A stretch of DNA of 64,000 nucleotides, from contig CAZZIU010000015.1 of assembly GCA_964654545.1 (NCBI GenBank), positions 1 to 64,000 on the forward strand, given 5' to 3'. A model generated the notes under the pieces. The model did not search any database and was not told the DNA's origin. It saw nothing but the letters and a program-made list of their open reading frames with translations. Shown piece by piece: positions 18,099 to 26,414 of this stretch. The translations under genes and the position numbers were made by a program. Source of the DNA: JABMOV01 sp964654545 (GTDB lineage: Bacteria; Fidelibacterota; Marinisomatia; Marinisomatales; JABMOV01). How positions within the stretch are numbered: position 1 is the stretch's first letter; every line of letters begins with the position of its first letter.

Positions 18099-19097
18099 TT
18101 ATTTCAGTAGCTTATCACGAAATGTGTCAATACTCTCCTTTGAACCTAATACAATTATAATTTGATTCGGTTCTAATATGGTATGAGGATTTGGGTTTAT
18201 TTTTGTTCCAGCATCTTGATCTTTTAATCCAACTATAATCACATTGTACTTTTCACGTAATTGTGAATCCTTGATCATCAAACCATCCAATTCATCTAAA
18301 TCACGAACATTAAATTCATCTAAAACCAAATCCAGCTCCTTTTCCTTCAATGTAATTGAAACGGTATCCTGAATTGTTGGTTGAATGAGTAATTCAGCCA
18401 TTTTATGACCACCGGCGATGTAGGGATTGATCACTTTATTTGCCCCTGCCCTACGTAATTTGTTCCGAGTATCTGTTTTGCTGCATCGGCTTAATATAAA
18501 TGCATTTGGTGCCAGCATCCTTGCTGACATGGTTACAAACAGATTATCCTGATCCGTTTCAAGTGTAACCACTATCCCTTCGGCAATTTCAGCATTCGCT
18601 GCGATAAGAGTATCTTCCAACGTTGCATCGGCTTCAATATATTTATATCCTCTTTCCTGAATCTTTTCAATTTTACTCTCTTTGTTGTCAATTACCACAA
18701 ACGGCAATTTCTTTTCGTTCAATTCCCTCGCAATAACAGCACCCATCCGGCCGTATCCGCAAATAATATAATGATTTTTTAATTTGTTGATTTTATTTAG
18801 CATTTGACGTCTCCGATACCGGTTAAACTCCATTATCTCAGATCCAAATTTTGACAGCATTACTGCATAACCTGATACACCGAATATGATTATTATTAAC
18901 GTCCATATACGCGCTAAATCATTCAATATGTGCACTTCCCCGAAACCAACGGTTGTAAGGGTAATAATTGTCATATACAGACTGTCAACGATTGTCCATT
19001 CTTTGCCACCAATAATGAAAAATCCAATGGTTCCAATACACGTAAGCGCAACCAGGTAAACCAGAAAGATATATCGCTGTGGTTGTGAATTTTTCAT
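18099..19097 (-). CDS. Two-domain potassium channel (ion channel + RCK)
   Basis: 332 residues when started at the ATG at 19097-19095. This start lies one base after the cutA stop and removes an unlikely extension. Two transmembrane helices flank the pore loop with TTVGFGE at 48-54, a K+-selectivity-filter type sequence. A TrkA-N/RCK Rossmann domain starts near 108 (GYGRMG at 114-119) and a C-terminal TrkA-C domain follows. Such proteins conduct K+ under ligand (NAD or Ca) control. The neighbour cutA is upstream in the same direction, so both form an operon. Confidence 0.88.
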   Translation of the reverse strand: MKNSQPQRYIFLVYLVALTCIGTIGFFIIGGKEWTIVDSLYMTIITLTTVGFGEVHILNDLARIWTLIIIIFGVSGYAVMLSKFGSEIMEFNRYRRRQMLNKINKLKNHYIICGYGRMGAVIARELNEKKLPFVVIDNKESKIEKIQERGYKYIEADATLEDTLIAANAEIAEGIVVTLETDQDNLFVTMSARMLAPNAFILSRCSKTDTRNKLRRAGANKVINPYIAGGHKMAELLIQPTIQDTVSITLKEKELDLVLDEFNVRDLDELDGLMIKDSQLREKYNVIIVGLKDQDAGTKINPNPHTILEPNQIIIVLGSKESIDTFRDKLLK

Positions 19098-19098
19098 A

Positions 19099-19428
19099 CT
19101 AAACTGTGCAACTGTCTCTAATCCAGTTGATGTATTCATCTGATGCTTTGGTAATTGGTACACTGATTATTTCAGGCAAGTCATAACAATGGAATTTTTT
19201 GATGGCTCCGTAGATTTCTTTTTCATTTTCTTTTGGAGCTTTTATACACAACATATATTCACTATCATTGACAATTTCGTTTTTCCATCGGTAAATGGAT
19301 TGTACCTTTGAAATTATGTTTACACAAGCTGCCAGAGAAAGCTCAGAAACAAGAGAATATGCAATCTTCCTGGCAAATTCCATGTCAGGAACTGATGTTA
19401 CAATCAATTGAATATTTTTGGTTGCCAT
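19099..19428 (-). CDS. cutA: CutA-family divalent-cation tolerance protein
   Basis: 109 residues. CutA forms a small trimeric ferredoxin-like fold. The typical segments are VTSVPDMEFARKIAYSLV, AACVNII near 34-40, and YRWKNEI (residues about 46-52), with the C-terminal IKKFHCYDLPEIISVPI. The function is uncertain even for the family; links to copper tolerance and protein stability have been proposed. The TAG stop is followed by T and the ATG of the channel gene, so the two are translated together. Confidence 0.9.
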   Translation of the reverse strand: MATKNIQLIVTSVPDMEFARKIAYSLVSELSLAACVNIISKVQSIYRWKNEIVNDSEYMLCIKAPKENEKEIYGAIKKFHCYDLPEIISVPITKASDEYINWIRDSCTV

Positions 19429-19471
19429 AGATACTTACTTAATTGATCTACCAGGAAATTTCATAAGGATG

Positions 19472-19545
19472 TACGCCCGGGAGGATTCGAACCCCCGGCC
19501 TCCAGAACCGGAATCTGGCGCTCTATCCAACTGAGCTACGGGCGC
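19472..19545 (-). tRNA. tRNA-Arg (anticodon CCG)
   Basis: Acceptor GCGCCCG/CGGGCGT (terminal G-U), anticodon stem CCAGA/TCTGG with loop TTCCGGT (anticodon CCG, codon CGG), T arm GGGGG-TTCGAAT-CCTCC. Discriminator A, CCA not encoded. The gene is 43 bases upstream of cutA on the same strand. The 268 bases from here to the Rieske start hold only the candidate promoter described next. Confidence 0.95.
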
Positions 19546-19752
19546 ATAACGTACATTAAATTACGATGTGTTCAAAGGCAAATAAACATAATGATAATCC
19601 ATAATACCTGAAAAATCGATGCTGTTATCTTGTACTGTATTGTCTATGAGGTCTAAATTTTCACTCATCTAGATTTGCTTTATTCGAAATTCGAAACGTA
19701 TCAACATCAATTTGTGAATACGAAAGTAAACTGGCAAATGGCACACTGTGGA

Positions 19753-19786
19753 TTGCACGTTCACTATGTGAAGTAATCTCTATAAT
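19753..19786 (+). promoter_or_regulatory. Candidate promoter and operator of the Rieske/cytochrome operon
   Basis: A perfect TATAAT box is at 19781-19786, 28 bases upstream of the likely ATG. TTGCAC at 19753-19758 is a possible -35 but is 22 bases away, which is too far. Between them TTCACTATGTGAA (19760-19772) is an inverted repeat with 5-bp arms and a 3-base centre. A regulator could bind there over the -35. The regulator is unknown; no FNR-type TTGAT-N4-ATCAA is seen. Confidence 0.4.
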
Positions 19787-19813
19787 AAATTTTCAAATGA
19801 AATAAGGATGGTT

Positions 19814-20260
19814 ATGAGCGATACAAAACAGACTAGAAGAAAATTTATTGATATATTACTGGGTACCGGACTTTTTCTGTTCTTATCCAGTATTTTGTAT
19901 CCAGTTGCAAAATTTCTAGTACCACCTAAAATTACTGGCCCTGACGTCAATAGTGTTGAAGCTGGATTGCTCTCAGAATTCAAAAAAGGCATGTCCAAAA
20001 TTATCCGCTTGGGTCGAAAACCAATTTTAGTATTCAGGCAGAAAAATGGCGATGTTAAAGCACTTGAGGCTACGTGTACCCATTTGGATTGTAATGTGCA
20101 ATTTAAATCTGAAACGGAGCAGATTTGGTGTGCCTGTCATAATGGATTGTATGATACACAAGGCAGAAATATATCCGGTCCACCACCAAAACCACTTGGT
20201 GAATTCCCTGTGGTTATTAAGGATGATAAAATAATCGTAACCAAAGATGAGGTATCCTAA
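19814..20260 (+). CDS. Rieske iron-sulfur protein of a bc-type complex
   Basis: 148 residues from ATG 19814, which has AAGG upstream; the ATG six bases earlier is too near that site. A twin-arginine motif (TRRKF, Arg8-Arg9) precedes one hydrophobic helix (about 14-30), as in Rieske proteins exported by Tat. Cluster ligands: box I CTHLDC at 88-93 and box II CACHNG at 106-111, so Cys88, His90, Cys106 and His109 coordinate [2Fe-2S], with a disulfide between Cys93 and Cys108. The stop overlaps the next ATG by one base. It should take electrons from quinol and pass them to the cytochrome partner. Confidence 0.92.
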   Translation: MSDTKQTRRKFIDILLGTGLFLFLSSILYPVAKFLVPPKITGPDVNSVEAGLLSEFKKGMSKIIRLGRKPILVFRQKNGDVKALEATCTHLDCNVQFKSETEQIWCACHNGLYDTQGRNISGPPPKPLGEFPVVIKDDKIIVTKDEVS

Positions 20261-21324
20261 TGTCAATATATAGTTGGATAAACGACCGTGTTGATATGGA
20301 TGCAGCAATAAAATTTGCTAAAAAAAAGCAGGTACCTGTCTTTTACGGAACAGTCTGGTATTACTTAGGAGGCGTATCGCTTTTTCTCTTTGCTATTCAG
20401 GTTGTAACTGGAATATTACTTTTGCTGTATTACCAGCCTGGTGCATCAACTGCTTTTGAAAGTGTAAAATTTATTGTGAGTAAGGTTGAATTCGGTTGGC
20501 TGATTCGTGAAATCCATGCCTGGTCTGCAAACCTGTTCATCTTTTTCATTTTTATTCACATGTTTACAGTATTTTTTGCCAAAGCATACAGAAAACCCCG
20601 TGAACTGACCTGGTATAGTGGCTTTATCCTCTTGGCGTTGGCTTTATTTTTTGGCTTCTCGGGTTATCTTCTACCCTGGAATGAATTGGCATTTTTCGCA
20701 ACGAAAGTTGGCTCGGATATAGCTGGTGCCGTTCCTGTTATCGGTGACTTTCTATTGAGACTGTTGCGGGCTGGGGACGAAGTCAACAGCGCGACGCTAT
20801 CACGATTTTATGGCATACATGTAGCCGTATTGCCAGCAATATTTACCGTTCTTCTGGCCATCCACCTGGCTTTTGTTCAATTACAGGGAATGAGCGTACC
20901 ACCCGAACTTGAACAAATAGACCCATCAAACAGGCGGAGCATCCCCTTCTTCCCCAATTTTGCCTTACGTGATGTTGTAGTATGGTTGATTGTCTTAAAT
21001 ATCATTGCCCTGTTGGCCGTTATATTTCCATGGGAACTGGGACATAAAGCGGATGCTTTGGCTCCTGCCCCTGCTGGCATACGACCGGAGTGGTATTTCA
21101 TGTTCATGTTTCAGACCTTAAAATTGATACCTGCGCATGTTCTATTCATCGAAGGTGAACTATTTGGCATTATGGTTTTTGCAATTGGTGGATTGATATG
21201 GTTTTTTGTTCCATTATTTGATAAAAAAGCCAATGAAGGAAAGCGATCACGATTCTGGTCATGGTTTGGGATTGGAATTATTATATACATGATCATATTA
21301 ACTGCTTGGGGGTATTTAGCATGA
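20260..21324 (+). CDS. Cytochrome b (fused b6/subunit IV type)
   Basis: 354 residues with about eight transmembrane segments, covering both the N-terminal four-helix heme domain and the C-terminal Qo-site domain in one chain. His pairs on helices B and D are IHAWS...IHMF (13 residues between) and IHVAV...IHLAF (14 between); the spacing in helix D resembles the b6 type. RPEWYFM near residue 273 is the PEWY Qo motif. It transfers electrons from quinol at the membrane. The stop overlaps the next start in ATGA form, so it is coupled to the multiheme cytochrome. Confidence 0.92.
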   Translation: MSIYSWINDRVDMDAAIKFAKKKQVPVFYGTVWYYLGGVSLFLFAIQVVTGILLLLYYQPGASTAFESVKFIVSKVEFGWLIREIHAWSANLFIFFIFIHMFTVFFAKAYRKPRELTWYSGFILLALALFFGFSGYLLPWNELAFFATKVGSDIAGAVPVIGDFLLRLLRAGDEVNSATLSRFYGIHVAVLPAIFTVLLAIHLAFVQLQGMSVPPELEQIDPSNRRSIPFFPNFALRDVVVWLIVLNIIALLAVIFPWELGHKADALAPAPAGIRPEWYFMFMFQTLKLIPAHVLFIEGELFGIMVFAIGGLIWFFVPLFDKKANEGKRSRFWSWFGIGIIIYMIILTAWGYLA

Positions 21325-22583
21325 GAACACTAATTGCAATTGGGATAGCAATTTATCTTAACCCAACTGTCCATGCACAAGAGGTTAATGTGGACCGCGA
21401 TGCATGTATCCAATGTCATGCAGAGATTGATGAAGATCTGGATATACCTGTGTTGCCCAATTTTGGCAATGATATTCACTATCAAAAAGGGTTGGGTTGT
21501 GCAGATTGTCATGGCGGAAATCCTGAAGCATGGGAGGATGAAGATGCAGCAATGTTTGATTCAGAATCCTTCATTGAGGATATGACAAAAATCGACGAAG
21601 TAGAGATGTGTGGAAAATGTCATTCTAACCCTTCCTTTATGAGACAGTATACTGCCACAATCAAAACAGATCAGTTATCACAGTATTGGACCAGTCACCA
21701 TGGGATGAAACTCAAGGATGGTGTTGATAATGTGGCTACATGTACCAGTTGCCATGGCGTGCATGGAATATTCCCGGTGTCAGATCCACGTTCCACAGTT
21801 TATGATCTAAATATCCCCAGTACATGCGGAAAATGCCATGCAAATGAATCAATTATGGCAGAATCCGGTTTTCCAATAGATCAACTAGAGCAGTATAAAA
21901 CATCTGTTCATGGAAAGGCATTACTGGAAAATCAAGATATTGGATCACCAGCATGCAATGATTGCCATGGAAATCATGGCGCCAATCCTCCGGATGTGGG
22001 TCACATTTCTGATATCTGCGGTACCTGCCACATCAACAACAAATTGTTTTTTGAAAAATCCCATTTAAAAGATGCTTTTGTAAAAGAAGGAATTGGACAA
22101 TGTGAGGGTTGCCACGGTAACCACGGTGTTCAAAAACCTTCTGACGAAATGTTGAACTGGGAAAATCATGCTGTTTGTATTTCCTGTCATGAAAATGATG
22201 ACAAAAGCAGCAAAGCAGTTATGATGGCAGATTCTTTCTATGAGATTATTACAAATCTGAAATCTGGCATTGAAACGGCTGAAACACTGTTAAATGAAGC
22301 TGAACAGCGCGGTATGGAAGTTTCAGATCATTACTATCATCTTGAAGAAGCCCACCGTACTCTTATTCAAACCAGGACGGCCATACATAGCTTTAATACT
22401 GATAAAGTAGTAAAAGTTGCTGACCCAGGTATGAAAGAAATTGAAGCGTCCATTGCGGGTGCTAATGACGCCTTAGATGATTGGATATTTCGACGGAAAG
22501 GGCTTTTTGTATTCTCCTTGATTATTACATTTGTAGCTATAGCCTTGTATTTAAAAATCAGGGAAATGGAAAAAACAAAATAA
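21321..22583 (+). CDS. Nine-heme membrane-anchored cytochrome c
   Basis: 420 residues from ATG 21321 (ATGA overlap with cytochrome b). A cleavable signal peptide (1-20, ending HAQ) is followed by nine CxxCH sites: Cys at about 29, 60, 97, 141, 169, 212, 233, 261 and 286. The last third (300-395) is helical and heme-free, followed by one C-terminal transmembrane helix (about 393-412) and a short Lys-rich tail. It is thus a periplasmic multiheme domain tied to the membrane and may accept electrons from the Rieske/cytochrome b pair. Heme-family relation: cytochrome c3/NapC-NrfA-like arrays; the exact family is not clear. Confidence 0.9.
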   Translation: MRTLIAIGIAIYLNPTVHAQEVNVDRDACIQCHAEIDEDLDIPVLPNFGNDIHYQKGLGCADCHGGNPEAWEDEDAAMFDSESFIEDMTKIDEVEMCGKCHSNPSFMRQYTATIKTDQLSQYWTSHHGMKLKDGVDNVATCTSCHGVHGIFPVSDPRSTVYDLNIPSTCGKCHANESIMAESGFPIDQLEQYKTSVHGKALLENQDIGSPACNDCHGNHGANPPDVGHISDICGTCHINNKLFFEKSHLKDAFVKEGIGQCEGCHGNHGVQKPSDEMLNWENHAVCISCHENDDKSSKAVMMADSFYEIITNLKSGIETAETLLNEAEQRGMEVSDHYYHLEEAHRTLIQTRTAIHSFNTDKVVKVADPGMKEIEASIAGANDALDDWIFRRKGLFVFSLIITFVAIALYLKIREMEKTK

Positions 22584-22600
22584 AGCAGAATGCGTAATAG

Positions 22601-22630
22601 AAAAAGGCCATCATCAGGTGGCCTTTTTTT
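22601..22630. terminator. Bidirectional terminator between the cytochrome operon and folD
   Basis: A stem AAAAAGGCCA/TGGCCTTTTT (22601-22610 with 22619-22628) followed by T bases. The A-run on the other strand makes it work in both directions, between two convergent genes. Confidence 0.9.
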
Positions 22631-22638
22631 ATAGAATG

Positions 22639-23514
22639 CTATTTAAGATGCGATTCAGCAGCTTCTACCGTATTTTCCACTAGCATTGCAATTGTCATCG
22701 GTCCAACACCTCCGGGTACGGGCGTTATGGCCCCCACTTTTTCCTGCACAGATTTAAAATTCACATCTCCAACAATCCTATAGCCTTTTTCATTTTCCGT
22801 TGTTGGCACTCTATTGATACCCACATCAATAACAATTGAATCCGGTTTGACAAATGAATTGTCAATGAGTTCAGGTATGCCTATTGCTGCAACAACCACA
22901 TCGGCTGATTTAGTTATATCCGCTAAATGTTTTGTACCTGAGTGGCAGACGGTTGTCGTAGCATTTGCACCTTTGGTCTTTAGGCTCATTAATAAAGATA
23001 AGGGACGTCCCACAATATTACTGCGACCAACAATAGCAGCATGCTTACCTGATAAACTTATGGCATAATAATCAAGAATTCGCATGATCCCCTTCGGTGT
23101 ACAGGCAACAAATGACGGTCTCCCCTGAGCAAGTTTACCCAAGTTTACCGGATGAAACCCATCCACATCCTTTTCAGGAAGAATTTCATCCAGGACCCTA
23201 TCGTAATTAATATGTTTTGGTAAAGGTGATTGAACCAAAATTCCATGAAATTGTGGATTGGTATTTAGCGAATGAATTAATTGTATGAGATCATTCTCTG
23301 AGGTGTTGTGTTCTAATTCGAATGTTTCTGAAAATAGATTTAAGGAAGCAAATCGCTTGGTTTTACTTCTAACATATACTTGGGATGCGGGATCGCTACC
23401 AACCAGAACAACAGCCAGTCCTGGTGTAATATGTTTATCTTTTAATGCTTGAATGCGAGGAGTTAAAGTACCATACACATGCTGACTGACTTCTTTTCCG
23501 GACAGCAATATCAT
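22639..23514 (-). CDS. folD: FolD: methylene-THF dehydrogenase/methenyl-THF cyclohydrolase
   Basis: 291 residues. It oxidises 5,10-methylene-tetrahydrofolate with NADP and hydrolyses the product to 10-formyl-THF. Family segments are VYVRSKTKRF (the catalytic Lys region), GILVQSPLPKHI, PEKDVDGFHP, GRSNIVGRPL (NADP) and TPVPGGVGPMT near the C terminus. The length is normal. It follows zapA with a 20-base gap and is the last gene of the thrS operon; a bidirectional terminator lies just past its stop. Confidence 0.95.
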   Translation of the reverse strand: MILLSGKEVSQHVYGTLTPRIQALKDKHITPGLAVVLVGSDPASQVYVRSKTKRFASLNLFSETFELEHNTSENDLIQLIHSLNTNPQFHGILVQSPLPKHINYDRVLDEILPEKDVDGFHPVNLGKLAQGRPSFVACTPKGIMRILDYYAISLSGKHAAIVGRSNIVGRPLSLLMSLKTKGANATTTVCHSGTKHLADITKSADVVVAAIGIPELIDNSFVKPDSIVIDVGINRVPTTENEKGYRIVGDVNFKSVQEKVGAITPVPGGVGPMTIAMLVENTVEAAESHLK

Positions 23515-23534
23515 TTTAACAGAATGGGCAATGC

Positions 23535-23828
23535 TTATTGTAAGGATTCGTCGACTAAATCAATTAATGAGGAAACACGGTTGTCGACTTCATTGATTGT
23601 TGATTCTTTATCCTTTTGCAGCGTGAACAATTCGTCAGAAATATTCATGGCTGCCAAAATTGCAATCCGGGTAGAGGACTGATCTGTAGCCAATCCATCC
23701 TGCACTTCATGCATTTTACTATCTACAAATGAAGCTATATCTTTTATATAATTAGCATCGGCCGGTGCTTTAACGGTGTATTCCTGACCAAAAATGCTTA
23801 CACGAACCAAACTGGCACGATCATCCAT
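23535..23828 (-). CDS. zapA: Cell division protein ZapA
   Basis: 97 residues from ATG 23828; AAGGA just upstream and the overlap with the previous gene (8 bases) point to this start rather than those seven or five residues earlier. The FxxQEYTVKAP-like N-terminal strand (RVSIFGQEYTVKAPAD), the ILAAMNISDELF helix and a C-terminal coiled coil with Glu/Val heptads are those of ZapA, which crosslinks FtsZ filaments at midcell. Gene order pheT-x-zapA is recurrent in FCB bacteria. Confidence 0.9.
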   Translation of the reverse strand: MDDRASLVRVSIFGQEYTVKAPADANYIKDIASFVDSKMHEVQDGLATDQSSTRIAILAAMNISDELFTLQKDKESTINEVDNRVSSLIDLVDESLQ

Positions 23829-24012
23829 TGGAATTTCCTTCATATTCATCCAGTAATTGGATCAAGTGTTCTATTCTTGATTCAATTGCTTTTAATTTTG
23901 AATTATTTTCAGAATGTGAAACGGATGTGGGTAATCCTTGCCTTGCCGCTCTCAATTCTTCAGCAAGCAATTTAATCTTTGATTCTAGTTCGTCGAACAA
24001 AGCAATATTCAT
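23821..24012 (-). CDS. Small coiled-coil protein upstream of ZapA (ZapB-like?)
   Basis: 63 residues, starting MNIALFDELESKIKLLAEEL, then a Ser/Gly linker and a second helix LKAIESRIEHLIQLLDEY with leucine heptads. The ATG overlaps the pheT stop (ATGA), and its stop overlaps the zapA start, so it is translated with both. Its size and composition resemble ZapB and other short coiled-coil division proteins, but sequence alone does not identify it. The tight link with zapA suggests that its partner is ZapA or the FtsZ ring. A C-terminal EYEGNSNG tail is polar. Confidence 0.65.
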   Translation of the reverse strand: MNIALFDELESKIKLLAEELRAARQGLPTSVSHSENNSKLKAIESRIEHLIQLLDEYEGNSNG

Positions 24013-26396
24013 TGTGTACGTAATTTAGCATCAAAATTTGATTCAACAACACTTATAATTTCATTTATTATTGAATTTACTTCAGTATCTTCAAGTGTTC
24101 TTGTATCACTCTGGAATGTCAAATTATACACAACACTTTTCTTATTTTTTCCAATAATTTCGTGGGTAAAAATATTCGTTGGCTTTATATCAATTAATTG
24201 TTCGTATCCTTTTGAATAAATTTGATCTGTTATTTCCTGAGTAAGGACATTTCCATCAAGAATAAAATTTAAATCACGTATAATTTTTGGAAATTGTGAT
24301 ACAGGCCGATAATATCGAGGATAATCAAGAAGTTGCAGAATAGCTTCAGCCATGAGCTCGAATCCAAAAACTTGATTCAACTCCAAATCGACGGCTTTAC
24401 AAAAACTGGGATTGATAGCTCCTAATGTACCTACAGATACATTATTAATTTTAATTGAAAATGCATGTGAAAATGCAGGAGACTGGGTAGCTGAGAATGA
24501 TGGTTTCTTATTAACCAAGGAAATGAATAAACCCTCTAATGCACCTTTAAGGACATACAAATCCTGTTCAATTAACCTTTGATTATGGATATCCTTTGTT
24601 TTGAATGTACCTGCAGTAATACCAGCAACTAATGATATTTCAAAATAATTTTCGATCCCCTTACCTTTTTGCTCATGTATCTGCCCAAATTCAAAGAGCA
24701 TAATATCTTTATTTCCATTTTTCAGATTAAATGAGGCATTAGATAACAATCCAGGGAACAATGACGTTCTCAATACTGCCATTTGTTCGCCTAAAGGATT
24801 AATCGTTTTAACCGTTGATTTACCTCCTAAGCCAGCAATGGCTTGGGACTGTAATGAGTTATTAAAACACTGTTGGAAACCTATTCCTTTCAGCATATTA
24901 AATAATGTCGTCAGGGATAACAAAGAATCGGGATTCTTTTCAGGGAGCAATGCTTTATAGTGTTGATGGGTTGGAATTATGTCGTATCCATAAATGCGTG
25001 CAATTTCTTCAATTAAATCAATTTCCCGTTCCAGATCAGGACGAAAGCTGGGTGGAATACAAGTCCACTGTCCCGAGTCGAATGACAATACCTCTACTCC
25101 AAGTTTTGTCAGAGTATCAGATATAAATGTTTCGGAAACTTCAATTCCTAGAACGCTAATAGTCTTTTCCTTCCGCAAATGAATTGTTTTTGGTTTTATT
25201 TCTTTGGCGTAATTATCCACGACATCAGAAATCAACTGTCCACCTGCATAGGCTTCGAGTAGTTCGACAATACGCCAGAATGCAGTCATTGCGCCTTCCA
25301 CATCGGCACCGCGCTCAAATCGCCTTGATGCTTCTGTGAGCATCCCCAGGGATTTCGATCCCTTTCGTATTGTTACCGGATCAAAATATGCGCTTTCGAT
25401 GAGCACAGTGTCGGTTTCTCCACCAACAGCAGTATCTTGCCCCCCCATTATACCGGCAAGAGCAATTGCTTTTTGACCATCTGTAATCAACAAATGTTCA
25501 TCGTTCAATTTTCTTTCCACTTCATCCAAAGTAATAAATTTTTGACCTTTGACTGCCCGCTTTACACCTATTGTTTTGTTTGGAATCAATCGAAAATCAA
25601 ATAAATGAGTTGGGTGCCCCATTTCCAGCAGAACAAAATTTGAAATATCGACGATATTGTTAATGCTACGTTGTCCGGCTGAAGTTAAACATTGAACCAT
25701 CCAATCCGGAGATGGACCAATTTGTAACCCGGAAACAACCCCCGCAATGTATCGAGGACATCCATCTTGATCATCGATTACAACCTCAATGGTTTCTGAT
25801 GGATTTTTTATCGCTTTTGGCTGATAACTAGTAAATGGACGTAATTCCCTTCCTGTTTTTATGGCAATTTCGCGTGCAATGCCATAATGGGAAAGTGCAT
25901 CCGAGCGATTAGGTGTGATATCTAGTTCAATTGAGGCAAAATTTTCATTGTAATATTCGATATAAGGGATTCCGGGATTCGTATCGTTTGGTAATATAAT
26001 TATCCCACTGTGTTCATCAGATAGCATCAATTCTTTCTCAGAGCAAAGCATACCATAACTCTCGGATCCACGAATTTTTGCCTTCTTAATAACAAAATTA
26101 CCCGGCAATACAGCCCCAACTTTTGCAAGTAGAACCATGGCATCTTTTTTCACATTTGGCGCTCCACAAATCACTTGTTGGGATGCCTCTCCATCAAAGA
26201 CCGTACAAAGTGTTAATTTGTCCGCATTTGGATGCTTTTCTACCGAAGTAATTTGTGCGGTAACGACGTTTTTAATTGTTGCAGGGTCGAATCCATCTTC
26301 TGCCTCAAATCCAAGGATTGTAAGCATATCGGCCAATTCTCGAGGGGATTCGGTAATGTCGACATACCGTTTAAGCCACTGGATAGAAACTTGCAT
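24009..26396 (-). CDS. pheT: Phenylalanyl-tRNA synthetase beta subunit
   Basis: 795 residues, the normal bacterial length. An N-terminal EMAP-type tRNA-binding domain (about 40-150), B3/B4 editing domain (about 210-370), B5 domains and a C-terminal ferredoxin-like anticodon-binding (FDX-ACB) domain from about 700 can be read (QFPKIIRDLNFILD near 705-718). It pairs with PheS in an alpha2-beta2 enzyme. It begins 18 bases after pheS and is followed by the small coiled-coil gene by ATGA overlap. Confidence 0.95.
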   Translation of the reverse strand: MQVSIQWLKRYVDITESPRELADMLTILGFEAEDGFDPATIKNVVTAQITSVEKHPNADKLTLCTVFDGEASQQVICGAPNVKKDAMVLLAKVGAVLPGNFVIKKAKIRGSESYGMLCSEKELMLSDEHSGIIILPNDTNPGIPYIEYYNENFASIELDITPNRSDALSHYGIAREIAIKTGRELRPFTSYQPKAIKNPSETIEVVIDDQDGCPRYIAGVVSGLQIGPSPDWMVQCLTSAGQRSINNIVDISNFVLLEMGHPTHLFDFRLIPNKTIGVKRAVKGQKFITLDEVERKLNDEHLLITDGQKAIALAGIMGGQDTAVGGETDTVLIESAYFDPVTIRKGSKSLGMLTEASRRFERGADVEGAMTAFWRIVELLEAYAGGQLISDVVDNYAKEIKPKTIHLRKEKTISVLGIEVSETFISDTLTKLGVEVLSFDSGQWTCIPPSFRPDLEREIDLIEEIARIYGYDIIPTHQHYKALLPEKNPDSLLSLTTLFNMLKGIGFQQCFNNSLQSQAIAGLGGKSTVKTINPLGEQMAVLRTSLFPGLLSNASFNLKNGNKDIMLFEFGQIHEQKGKGIENYFEISLVAGITAGTFKTKDIHNQRLIEQDLYVLKGALEGLFISLVNKKPSFSATQSPAFSHAFSIKINNVSVGTLGAINPSFCKAVDLELNQVFGFELMAEAILQLLDYPRYYRPVSQFPKIIRDLNFILDGNVLTQEITDQIYSKGYEQLIDIKPTNIFTHEIIGKNKKSVVYNLTFQSDTRTLEDTEVNSIINEIISVVESNFDAKLRTQ

Positions 26397-26414
26397 TCTA
26401 AATCAACCTGTTAT

